DNA from: JALTID01 sp027004335 [NCBI: bacterium] | Lineage (GTDB): Bacteria > JALSQH01 | Assembly: GCA_027004335.1 (NCBI GenBank) | Contig: JALTID010000230.1 | Span: forward strand, 1-6,588 | Direction of reading: 5' to 3' | Length of the DNA: 6,588 bases | In this document: positions 1 through 6,360 of the stretch, one piece after another | Position numbering within the stretch: position 1 is the first letter of the stretch | Layout: every line of letters begins with the position of its first letter | Program-made: the position numbers and the translations under genes | Notes under the pieces: model-generated | The model's input: only the letters and a program-made list of their open reading frames with translations | Database searches by the model: none | What the model was told of the DNA's origin: nothing

Positions 1-167
1 CCGACTCCATTCCAGATATCTTCTGGGTTATGTTCTACCCACCCTGGCTGTGGGTATATTTGAGGAAATTCTTTGTTAACTTTTGCTAGTAACTTTAGAT
101 CATCGCTTAGGATCAAAGCGGTATTTCCAGTCGTCCCCTGATCAATAGCAAGAAGAAACTTCCCCAT
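1..167 (-). CDS. glpK: Glycerol kinase-like FGGY carbohydrate kinase, N-terminal fragment
   Basis: Only the first 55 codons are inside the window; the gene continues past the left edge. The translation opens with MGKFLLAIDQGTTGNTALI, the phosphate-binding DQGTT motif of FGGY kinases (residues 9-13), and then has FPQIYPQPGWVEHNPEDIW (residues 34-52). The QxYPxPGWVEHxPxxIW block is typical of glycerol kinase, which phosphorylates glycerol to sn-glycerol 3-phosphate with ATP in the cytoplasm. The start is well set: ATG at 165-167 follows a GGAGGT SD (175-180, complement) with 7 nt spacing. The usual TTSSR of E. coli-type GlpK reads TTGNT here, so the Arg is absent. Substrate residues lie outside the window, so a related FGGY kinase cannot be excluded, though the PGWVEH block favours glycerol kinase. 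It is divergent from pdaD. Confidence 0.85.
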   Translation of the reverse strand, partial: MGKFLLAIDQGTTGNTALILSDDLKLLAKVNKEFPQIYPQPGWVEHNPEDIWNGV

Positions 168-174
168 TTTTTCT

Positions 175-180
175 ACCTCC
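175..180 (-). promoter_or_regulatory. Ribosome binding site of the glpK-like gene
   Basis: GGAGGT on the minus strand lies 7 nt upstream of the ATG at 165-167. It is a near-perfect Shine-Dalgarno and fixes the start. A possible -10 box, TAAAAT, lies upstream at 198-203 (complement), but no good -35 partner is visible, so the promoter of this gene is only a weak suggestion. Confidence 0.75.
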
Positions 181-230
181 TGAATAATTTTTTCATAATT
201 TTACCATATTGTGATAAAGATGAGTAATTC

Positions 231-258
231 TTGCCTTTAACCTTCTTAGGGGTATAAT
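231..258 (+). promoter_or_regulatory. Predicted sigma70-type promoter for pdaD
   Basis: An exact TATAAT -10 box lies at 253-258. TTGCCT at 231-236 (4 of 6 matches to TTGACA) lies 16 nt upstream. Transcription would start near 264-267, leaving a leader of only about 15-18 nt that just contains the SD. The location in a short divergent intergenic region fits. No operator palindrome was recognised nearby. Confidence 0.6.
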
Positions 259-270
259 TTTTAGTTACAT

Positions 271-276
271 GGAGGT
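271..276 (+). promoter_or_regulatory. Ribosome binding site of pdaD
   Basis: GGAGGT lies 5 nt before the ATG at 282-284. It decides the start and shows that the first Met is used. The nine bases GGAGGTAGA (271-279) are repeated in inverted orientation at 172-180 as the leader of the divergent kinase gene. Confidence 0.75.
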
Positions 277-281
277 AGATT

Positions 282-839
282 ATGATCATTGGTAAAAAGC
301 TCTTTTTAGCCAGAGGGATAGGGAGACATAAGGAAAAACTTGGTAGCTTTGAAATGGCTCTAAGGGATGCCGGGATCGCCCCATATAATTTAGTTGAGGT
401 TTCTTCAATAATACCCCCGGGGTGTGAGATTGTGTCCAGAGAGGAGGGTTTAAAATACCTTCGTCCGGGAGAAATAACCTTCTGTATCCTTGCAAAGCAA
501 CAGTCCAATGAACCAGGGAGATTGATAGCAGCCTCTGTGGGTCTTGCTATTCCTGCAGATAAAAATATGTATGGATATCTCTCTGAGCATCATGCTTATG
601 GAGAAACTGAGGAGATAGCGGGAGATTATGCTGAGGATCTTGCTGTGGATATGCTTGCCTCAACAATGGGGCTGGAAATAGATCTTGATAAAGCATGGGA
701 TGAGCAGAAGCAGATCTGGAAAGTCTCAGGTTATATAGTTCAAACCAGAAGTATCACAGCAGCTACAGTGGTTTCTCCTGATGGAATGTGGACAACAGTT
801 GTGGCCGCTGCAGTATTTACCGACTATGAATGCAGGTGA
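282..839 (+). CDS. pdaD: Pyruvoyl-dependent arginine decarboxylase
   Basis: This enzyme decarboxylates L-arginine to agmatine using a covalent pyruvoyl group instead of pyridoxal phosphate. The 185-aa length is close to the family (about 165-195 aa). The proenzyme self-cleavage site is visible as NLVEVSSIIPPG (residues 36-47). By analogy with Ser52-Ser53 of the Methanocaldococcus jannaschii enzyme, the chain should be cut between Ser41 and Ser42, leaving a beta chain of about 41 residues and an alpha chain of about 144 residues with pyruvoyl at position 42. Glu102 (in YLSEHHAYGE) aligns with the proposed proton donor Glu109 of that enzyme. The VGLAIPADK block (86-94) and the C-terminal AAAVF segment (175-179) are also family hallmarks. 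The family is common in archaea and present in scattered bacteria, including Chlamydia AaxB. The gene stands alone on the plus strand with its own promoter and SD, so agmatine could feed polyamine synthesis or arginine-dependent acid resistance; no partner gene is visible to decide. Confidence 0.93.
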   Translation: MIIGKKLFLARGIGRHKEKLGSFEMALRDAGIAPYNLVEVSSIIPPGCEIVSREEGLKYLRPGEITFCILAKQQSNEPGRLIAASVGLAIPADKNMYGYLSEHHAYGETEEIAGDYAEDLAVDMLASTMGLEIDLDKAWDEQKQIWKVSGYIVQTRSITAATVVSPDGMWTTVVAAAVFTDYECR

Positions 840-842
840 TTT

Positions 843-1421
843 TTATAGATACCCTATTCCAATAAGCCATGGAAAAGATCCCAGAACCTCGAATTTTTTG
901 AAGCCTGATCCCATGAATTTTCTAAATTTTTTACCAGTGAATTGCTGTATATGCTCTGGATGGTTGCCTAAGTGTGTTAAATATTTACCCCTGAAAAAAT
1001 TTCCCAGCCTGAAATAGGGTTCGTGGGGGACACTGATGATTATTTCTTTCCCTGCTACTCTCTTTAACTCATTTAAGGCTTTTTCTGGTTCTTCAAGATG
1101 TTCAAGAACTTCCAGTGAGAGAACTAAATCAAAGGAATTATTTTTAAATGGAAGGTGGAATATGTCTCCACATAAAAAGTGTGTTCCTTCCCAGTGTTCA
1201 TCTGCCCATTTTATAGCGTCACATGAAATATCTATACCTACCTTGAGACCTGATTCAAGCTGAGAAATAATAAATCCCTCACCGCATCCTGCCTCAAGGA
1301 TTGATTCAGGTGAGAAGTTTGATATTTTTTCAAGAACCTCTTTCTGGAACTTCTCCACCAGATGTTTTACCAGCGGATTCCTGGTCTGGTATTTCCCCAG
1401 ATTGCTTGAGGTATATTCCAT
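843..1421 (-). CDS. Class I SAM-dependent methyltransferase (Methyltransf_11-like)
   Basis: A 192-aa Rossmann-fold methyltransferase. Motif I is EAGCGEG (residues 43-49), the acidic residue after strand 2 is Asp64 in VGIDIS, Asp86 in CGDIFHLPF suits the adenine-contacting position, and motif IV/post-motif is FDLVLSLEVLEHLEEP (97-112). The N-terminal part (YQTRNPLVKHLVEKF, 11-25) resembles the lead-in of related methyltransferases, which supports using the full ATG start. GGAGG at 1428-1432 (complement) with 6 nt spacing also supports it. This start lies inside the upstream glycosyltransferase gene, with a 92-nt out-of-frame overlap. The substrate cannot be read from the sequence. Co-transcription with a GT2 transferase suggests a sugar, lipid-linked glycan or related small molecule, but that is inference. 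Its stop is 3 nt from the convergent pdaD stop. Confidence 0.88.
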   Translation of the reverse strand: MEYTSSNLGKYQTRNPLVKHLVEKFQKEVLEKISNFSPESILEAGCGEGFIISQLESGLKVGIDISCDAIKWADEHWEGTHFLCGDIFHLPFKNNSFDLVLSLEVLEHLEEPEKALNELKRVAGKEIIISVPHEPYFRLGNFFRGKYLTHLGNHPEHIQQFTGKKFRKFMGSGFKKFEVLGSFPWLIGIGYL

Positions 1422-2346
1422 CTATTTCCTCCAGGGGATAAAAAACTCGTTCAGTGTGAAACCACCCAGATACGATCATATCTGCAATAAAACCAGTTGA
1501 AAAAAATTGAATTCCCACAATTACAAGGAGGATCCCAAGGAAAAATAAAGGCCTGTTCCCGATGGGTCTTACTCCTCCCACCCAGAGAACAGAGAGATAT
1601 AGTAGAATAATCGTGCCTAAAAGAGAAAACAGTAACCCTATTCCCCCGAAAAGATGAAGAGGTCTGTATTTAAAACGGGTCAAGAAAAGAACAGTGAGAA
1701 AATCAAAGAAGCCTTTAAAAAATCTTTCCCAGCCAAATTTTGATCTACCATATTTTCTCGGATGGTGCTTCACAGGGACTTCAGTTACACTAAATCCGTT
1801 CCATGCTGCGAGAACAGGAATAAATCTGTGTAGTTCGCCATAGATTTTTAAATTTTTAACAACCTCTCTTCGATATACTTTGAACCCGCAGTTCATGTCG
1901 TGAAGTTTAACCTTTGTTGTCCATCTAACTGTTGCATTAAAGATCTTTGATGGGAGAGTCTTGGATATAGGGTCCTGTCTCTTCTCCTTCCAGCAGGAAA
2001 CTAAATCATACCTCTCTTCAAGCTTTGCAAGGAGTTTGGGAATTTCCGCCGGGTCATCCTGCAGATCTGCATCCATTGTGATGATGATTTCTCCATTTGC
2101 ATGGTCAAACCCTGCCTGAAGGGCTGCTGATTTGCCTGAATTTTTTCTAAATCTTATGTATGTTAAAAAAGGATATTTTTCCAGAGAAGCTTTGATCCAT
2201 TCTCTTGTGCCATCTGTACTTCCATCATCCACCAGAATAACTTCATATTTCTCATTGAACGAGTTCATTATTTCTTTTATACTGGAAAGTAATTCCGGAA
2301 GATTTTCTTTTTCATTGTATGCAGGTACCACAATGGAGTATTTCAT
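1330..2346 (-). CDS. Family 2 glycosyltransferase, DPM1/polyprenyl-phosphate type, membrane anchored
   Basis: A 338-aa GT-A fold transferase. The N-terminus SIVVPAYNEKENL (4-16), VILVDDGSTDGT (36-47) and NSGKSAALQAGF (69-80) are the nucleotide-sugar binding part, and the metal-binding DXD region is DADLQDD (92-98). MNCGFKVYRR (151-160) and RKYGRSKFGW (197-206) are typical of dolichol/undecaprenyl-phosphate mannose or glucose synthase-like enzymes. Two hydrophobic helices follow, at about 232-255 and 267-290, as in membrane-bound members of this group. The likely reaction is transfer of a sugar from a nucleotide sugar to polyprenyl phosphate at the cytoplasmic membrane; sugar and acceptor are not determined. 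Family similarity appears to end near residue 308. The last 30 residues are polar and coincide with the overlap with the methyltransferase gene. The start lies 6 nt after the protease stop, with GGAG at about 10 nt spacing (2358-2361). Confidence 0.9.
   Translation of the reverse strand: MKYSIVVPAYNEKENLPELLSSIKEIMNSFNEKYEVILVDDGSTDGTREWIKASLEKYPFLTYIRFRKNSGKSAALQAGFDHANGEIIITMDADLQDDPAEIPKLLAKLEERYDLVSCWKEKRQDPISKTLPSKIFNATVRWTTKVKLHDMNCGFKVYRREVVKNLKIYGELHRFIPVLAAWNGFSVTEVPVKHHPRKYGRSKFGWERFFKGFFDFLTVLFLTRFKYRPLHLFGGIGLLFSLLGTIILLYLSVLWVGGVRPIGNRPLFFLGILLVIVGIQFFSTGFIADMIVSGWFHTERVFYPLEEIDGIYLKQSGEIPDQESAGKTSGGEVPERGS
1428..1432 (-). promoter_or_regulatory. Ribosome binding site deciding the methyltransferase start
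   Basis: GGAGG on the minus strand, 6 nt before the ATG at 1419-1421, lies wholly within the glycosyltransferase coding region. In that frame it forms part of the codons for Leu-Glu-Glu (residues 305-307). Its strength supports a genuine internal start rather than a shorter protein beginning after the upstream stop. Confidence 0.7.
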
Positions 2347-2352
2347 ATCTTT

Positions 2353-4227
2353 TTAAGCTCCAGCCTTTTCTCTGAATCTTATTTTCAAAATTAAGTATAG
2401 CAGAAGATAGAGGGGAATTTGAAGTAGATTCCATGGTGTTCCACTGTTTCTACATGAACATCCTTGGGAGGGTGGTTCATAAACTACAAGGATAAACTGC
2501 TGTTCATCATCACCACCGCAATTTTCAACTTTAACTGTGATCCTATGATTCCCTATATTGTTTTTACTGGTCTGCCATTTTATTATCCCTGTTGCAGGAT
2601 CAATTGACATCCTCTTTGGTCCCTCCTCTAATTCAAAACTAAGACCATATCCACTTGCTCTCACCTGATATTTGTATAATTTCCCCGCTTCCACGCTGGT
2701 TTTTGGAATAGAGAGTATTTCTGGTGGAGAGAGTTTAAAATCAGGATCAACAATAAAATTGATCTTGGCATAATCATCGGTAATCTTTATTATATCCACA
2801 GTAAAATTGGAAGGAGTATTATCCCACCAGTTGGAATTTGGTACTGTATTAATGCTGAAGTAATCCCCACTATGGTAAAGATCTCCCCAGTCTGGAGTCG
2901 CACATCCCCCACCTGCCGGAGTTTGTTCCAGCTGAAAGAGGCCATCTGCCTGCACAAGCGAAAGAACATAATGCTTCTGGGAACAGTCTTCTTGGGTAGG
3001 AACACACTCCTCTGTATTATAGGGGAGACTCGTATCCAACCTATCAGGAAAAACCTCTCCCTTACTTTCATCTACATGCCAGATATATACAGCTCCCTTC
3101 CAGTCTTTTGCAAGGTTAGAGAACATCTGATGGTCAAAGCCATAGTCTTTTCTAAAAGCTACAAGAAAATACTCTTCCCCTTTCCGGGGATTGTACCTGT
3201 AAACAACATTTGAAATTTGAATGGGATAAACGATCCTTCCGCATGTATTTATTGTAATATCAATTGGATAAGCCCATCCCAGTTCAGTTTTTGACCATGC
3301 ATCAAGGGGGTAGGGGTTTGATCCAGGAGGGTTTCCTGTGTGTACTCCGTAACTCATTAAAGAATAGGGACCATCTCCACAGGAGGAGTAATCAGTGTCA
3401 TACAGATCTGGAAGATTGAGAACGTGTCCGAATTCGTGAGCAAATACCCCCATTCTTACAGGCATTGTATCACTTTTTGAAAATAACTCAGGACCCATTA
3501 CATATATGAGAGAACCTGAATAGCCCTGCCCATAAGTTATATCCACTGAATACTCGTTTCTGTGAGACCAGATATCAAGAGGATCACTGGAACTCTCTGC
3601 TCCTGTACCGGAATGGATTATGAATATGGATTCTGGGACACCATCATTGTTATTGTCAAACTCTGTTAATGAGAGATCTGGATTGTTTTTTAAGGCCAGA
3701 TTAAGTGCATCGTTGGCAAGATCAAGGACTCCTTCAGGGTACCATGTATCGCCAATTCTTAAAAATCCATGTGCATTGTAATCGTCACACTGATCAGCGT
3801 TGCACGCGTAATACTCTCTTGTATGGGGAAGGGTGTACCAGTTTGTTACAATGGCCTCAGAGAATCCAAATCTCCCGCCAGACATTTCTAAGTAGAAGGA
3901 ATTCATATCTTTAAAGGGATAGTTTTTACCTCCCATAATCATGTCGTGGAAATACTGCGGTGTTGATTCTGTTTTATTATGAGGATAATCTGAAAATTGA
4001 ACTAAAATTACAAGGAGTTTCCATCTTCCCTTTACAGGGTAATTCAATGTGTTGTAGGAAAAATCAAGGGAAGAAGGAGCGAAAAAAAGTGAAGGATAGA
4101 TTCTACTTCCTATCTTTAACCCTTTTCCATTTACAGGGGGGGCTCCCCAATCAGCATTTAAGGCAGAAGAAAAGAGGAGGAAAAAGAAAAATATGATCAG
4201 AGAGTTAAAAAAAATTTTTTTCTTCAT
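2353..4227 (-). CDS. Secreted M6-family (immune inhibitor A-like) metalloprotease with C-terminal anchoring tail
   Basis: A 624-aa exported zinc protease. Residues 1-25 form a signal peptide (KKK, then a very hydrophobic core, probable cut after Ala25). The catalytic zinc site is HEFGH (264-268) with Asp274 as the third ligand, followed by a Met-turn in SLMSYG (289-294), as in M6 peptidases. At the usual glycine position of HExxHxxGxxD there is Asn271. DNNNDGVPE (191-199) looks like a calcium-binding loop. Residues about 501-583 resemble a cadherin/He_PIG-type Ig-like domain (MSIDPATGIIKW, 540-551). The tail has CSCR (590-593), a hydrophobic stretch (about 600-615) and a basic end, RFREK. This looks like an envelope-sorting tail. 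Ten cysteines fit an oxidising exterior. The gap from cimA is 39 nt, and no clear SD precedes the ATG. The Met at 4227 is preferred because it starts the signal peptide. The natural substrate is unknown. Confidence 0.9.
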   Translation of the reverse strand: MKKKIFFNSLIIFFFFLLFSSALNADWGAPPVNGKGLKIGSRIYPSLFFAPSSLDFSYNTLNYPVKGRWKLLVILVQFSDYPHNKTESTPQYFHDMIMGGKNYPFKDMNSFYLEMSGGRFGFSEAIVTNWYTLPHTREYYACNADQCDDYNAHGFLRIGDTWYPEGVLDLANDALNLALKNNPDLSLTEFDNNNDGVPESIFIIHSGTGAESSSDPLDIWSHRNEYSVDITYGQGYSGSLIYVMGPELFSKSDTMPVRMGVFAHEFGHVLNLPDLYDTDYSSCGDGPYSLMSYGVHTGNPPGSNPYPLDAWSKTELGWAYPIDITINTCGRIVYPIQISNVVYRYNPRKGEEYFLVAFRKDYGFDHQMFSNLAKDWKGAVYIWHVDESKGEVFPDRLDTSLPYNTEECVPTQEDCSQKHYVLSLVQADGLFQLEQTPAGGGCATPDWGDLYHSGDYFSINTVPNSNWWDNTPSNFTVDIIKITDDYAKINFIVDPDFKLSPPEILSIPKTSVEAGKLYKYQVRASGYGLSFELEEGPKRMSIDPATGIIKWQTSKNNIGNHRITVKVENCGGDDEQQFILVVYEPPSQGCSCRNSGTPWNLLQIPLYLLLYLILKIRFREKAGA

Positions 4228-4266
4228 AACAATTTTTCTACAAAAAATGTGCCACTACTACTCTTT

Positions 4267-5865
4267 TCACTTCTTTTTCTTTTGCTTTTTTAGAGAATCT
4301 TTAAAGAGTTTGTAATTGATGCTATCTACCAGCGCATTATAACTGGCTTCAATAATATTTTCAGATACTCCAACAGTTCCCCATGCGGTTTCTTCATCTC
4401 CCGATTCAATTAAAACTCTAACAGCTGCTGCCGTCCCTTTTTCTGCAGTTAGTACTCGCACCTTGTAATCTTTTAGCTTAACTTGTTTTAGAGATGGGTA
4501 AAAGGATATAAGAGCCTTTCTTAAAGCATTATCAAGAGCATTGACGGGGCCATTTCCCAGAGAGGCGGTATGCTCTTTTTCTCCTTCAACCTCTATCATA
4601 ACTGTGGCTTCAGATATAGTTGGTTCAGATTCAGAGCGTTTCTCATCAATTACCCTGAAACCTCTTAGACGAAAAAATCTCGGAACTTCACCAAGGTATT
4701 TCCTCATAATTAGTTCAAAACTCGCTTCTGCTCCTTCAAACTGGTAACCCTGGTGCTCCATCTCCTTCAGCATCTGAACGAGGTATCTTGTTTTTTCATC
4801 ACTTTTGCTCAGATCAATACCAAATTCTTCAGCCTTGTAAAGAATATTGCTTTTCCCTGAGAGATCAGAAATAAGAACTCTCCTATGGTTACCCACTAAT
4901 TCTGGATCTATATGCTCATAGGTTCTGGGGGTCTTCATAACAGCGCTTACATGGACCCCCCCTTTGTGTGCAAAAGCTGCCTGCCCAACATAAGGTTGAT
5001 GCTTATCATGGGGAAGATTGGCAATTTCGTTGACAAATCTGGCAACTTCCCGCAACTTTTTAAGATTATCTCTTGGAATTGCTCCAAGTCCCATTTTAAG
5101 CATCAGCGCCGGTATGATTGAGACCAGATTTGCATTGCCGCATCTCTCACCAAAACCATTGATGGTACCCTGAACATGACTTCCACCCTCATGAATAAGG
5201 ATGAGGGAATTCGCCACGGCAGTTTCAGAATCGTTGTGCATATGGGCACCAAAAGGCGCATTTATATGTTTTTTTACTTCTCTCACTATCTTCTGAATTT
5301 CAAAGGGAAGGGTCCCTCCATTGGTATCTGCCAGGACAAGGCAATCTGTTCCTGCTTCCTCTGCAGCTTTAAGAGTCTTAAGTGCATATTCAGGGTTGTT
5401 TTTGTAGCCGTCAAAAAAATGTTCCGCATCATAGAAAACTTTATCAAAATGCTTTTTAAGATAACTGATAGAATCGTAGATAAGGTCAAGATTCTGCTCC
5501 AGAGGGATTTTTAAAGCTTTTTGAACATGCAGGTCCCAGCTTTTACCAAAAATTGTTACTACGGGAGTTTCTGATTGAACCAGCATTTGAATATTTTCAT
5601 CTGCTTCGCAGATCTTATCTGCCTTTCTTGTGCTTCCAAATGAAGCAATTCTTGCATGGGAAAATTTCTCTTTTTTTACCTCGTTGAAAAATTCCATATC
5701 CTTGGGGTTTGATCCGGGCCACCCTCCTTCAATGTAATCAATTCCAAGTTCATCAAGCTTATGCGCTATTCTGATTTTGTCAGAAACTGTGAAGGATATA
5801 TCTTCCCCCTGAGTTCCATCTCGCAGGGTGGTATCATAAATTTCTATTCTTTTTTTCTTTTGCAT
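4267..5865 (-). CDS. cimA: (R)-citramalate synthase, long CimA type
   Basis: Condenses pyruvate with acetyl-CoA to (R)-citramalate, the first step of the threonine-independent route to 2-oxobutyrate and isoleucine. The 532-aa length matches this CimA group. The N-terminal TIM barrel opens with [13 protein letters not shown] (9-21), including the catalytic Arg15-Asp16, and has [12 protein letters not shown] (45-56), which is characteristic of this group as opposed to 2-isopropylmalate synthase. The metal ligands sit in GAHMHND (206-212: His208, His210). [11 protein letters not shown] (236-246) is the second family signature. The C-terminal region from about residue 400 is a LeuA-type regulatory domain, so isoleucine feedback is likely by family analogy. 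The ATG follows the lysC stop with no gap and is led by AGGAG at 5871-5875 with 5 nt spacing. The C-terminus is lysine-rich (LKKQKKKK). A homocitrate or isopropylmalate synthase is less likely. Confidence 0.93.
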   Translation of the reverse strand: MQKKKRIEIYDTTLRDGTQGEDISFTVSDKIRIAHKLDELGIDYIEGGWPGSNPKDMEFFNEVKKEKFSHARIASFGSTRKADKICEADENIQMLVQSETPVVTIFGKSWDLHVQKALKIPLEQNLDLIYDSISYLKKHFDKVFYDAEHFFDGYKNNPEYALKTLKAAEEAGTDCLVLADTNGGTLPFEIQKIVREVKKHINAPFGAHMHNDSETAVANSLILIHEGGSHVQGTINGFGERCGNANLVSIIPALMLKMGLGAIPRDNLKKLREVARFVNEIANLPHDKHQPYVGQAAFAHKGGVHVSAVMKTPRTYEHIDPELVGNHRRVLISDLSGKSNILYKAEEFGIDLSKSDEKTRYLVQMLKEMEHQGYQFEGAEASFELIMRKYLGEVPRFFRLRGFRVIDEKRSESEPTISEATVMIEVEGEKEHTASLGNGPVNALDNALRKALISFYPSLKQVKLKDYKVRVLTAEKGTAAAVRVLIESGDEETAWGTVGVSENIIEASYNALVDSINYKLFKDSLKKQKKKK

Positions 5866-6360
5866 TTATTCTCCTGCTTCTGGTTCTTTGTCAAGATTAA
5901 AGGCATCATGCAGAACTCTTACGGCTAATTCTGTGTATTTTTCATCAATAACACATGAGACTTTTATCTCCGAAGTTGAGATCATCTGAATGTTGATCCC
6001 ATTATCTGCAAGGGTATTAAATATGGTGGCTGCAACACCGGGATGGGATCTCATTCCTACCCCTACTATGGAAACTTTTGCAATAGTATCATCATATTCT
6101 ACCCCTTCAGCACCGATCTCGCGGGAAACTTTCTGCACAATTTCTACAGCTTTTTTCATCTCATTTCTGGCAACAGTGAAACTGAGGTCAGTACATTCAT
6201 CCTTACTTATATTCTGAATGATCATATCAACATTTATATTTGCGTCTTTGAGTGGATCAAAGATCTTCGCTGCGATTCCTGGCCTATCTGGTACTCTCCT
6301 CACAGAAATTTTTGCTTCATTTTTATTGTATGTAACTCCTGAAACAAGAACTTTTTCCAT
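5866..6360 (-). CDS. lysC: Predicted aspartokinase beta subunit from an internal start in lysC
   Basis: In Bacillus subtilis and Corynebacterium glutamicum the lysC reading frame is also translated from an internal start, giving a beta subunit that is just the two ACT domains and assembles with alpha as alpha2-beta2. Here an in-frame ATG at 6358-6360, at the boundary between kinase and ACT parts ([20 protein letters not shown]), is preceded by AAAGGAGG (6369-6376, complement) with 8 nt spacing. That is as good as any SD in the window. The product would have 164 residues, the size of known beta subunits. The beta form is an inference from the SD and from family precedent. Expression is not shown by the sequence. 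Confidence 0.6.
   Translation of the reverse strand: MEKVLVSGVTYNKNEAKISVRRVPDRPGIAAKIFDPLKDANINVDMIIQNISKDECTDLSFTVARNEMKKAVEIVQKVSREIGAEGVEYDDTIAKVSIVGVGMRSHPGVAATIFNTLADNGINIQMISTSEIKVSCVIDEKYTELAVRVLHDAFNLDKEPEAGE

Noticed and set aside
208-226. TTGTGATAAAGATGA as a CRP-like site in the divergent region
   Set aside because: Only one half-site resembles TGTGA; the TCACA partner is missing at the right spacing.
173-508. Minus-strand open frame of 111 codons across the pdaD 5' region
   Set aside because: It is antisense to pdaD and overlaps the kinase SD and both promoter elements, and its translation is uninformative.
808-835. CTGCA...TGCAG stem followed by a short T run at the pdaD end as a terminator
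   Set aside because: The stem is only 5 bp with an 18-nt loop, and the T run starts several bases later; too weak to call.
1356-1358. GTG (Val22) as an alternative, shorter methyltransferase start that reduces the overlap
   Set aside because: It has no SD, and would remove the family-typical NPLVKHL region; the ATG at 1419-1421 has a strong SD.
2872-3213. Open plus-strand frame of 113 codons inside the M6 protease gene
   Set aside because: It is antisense to a gene with clear catalytic motifs, its translation shows no recognisable motif, and no SD was seen before its ATG.
5176-5514. Open plus-strand frame of 112 codons opposite cimA
   Set aside because: Antisense to a strongly conserved enzyme, with composition as expected from the complement of cimA codons.
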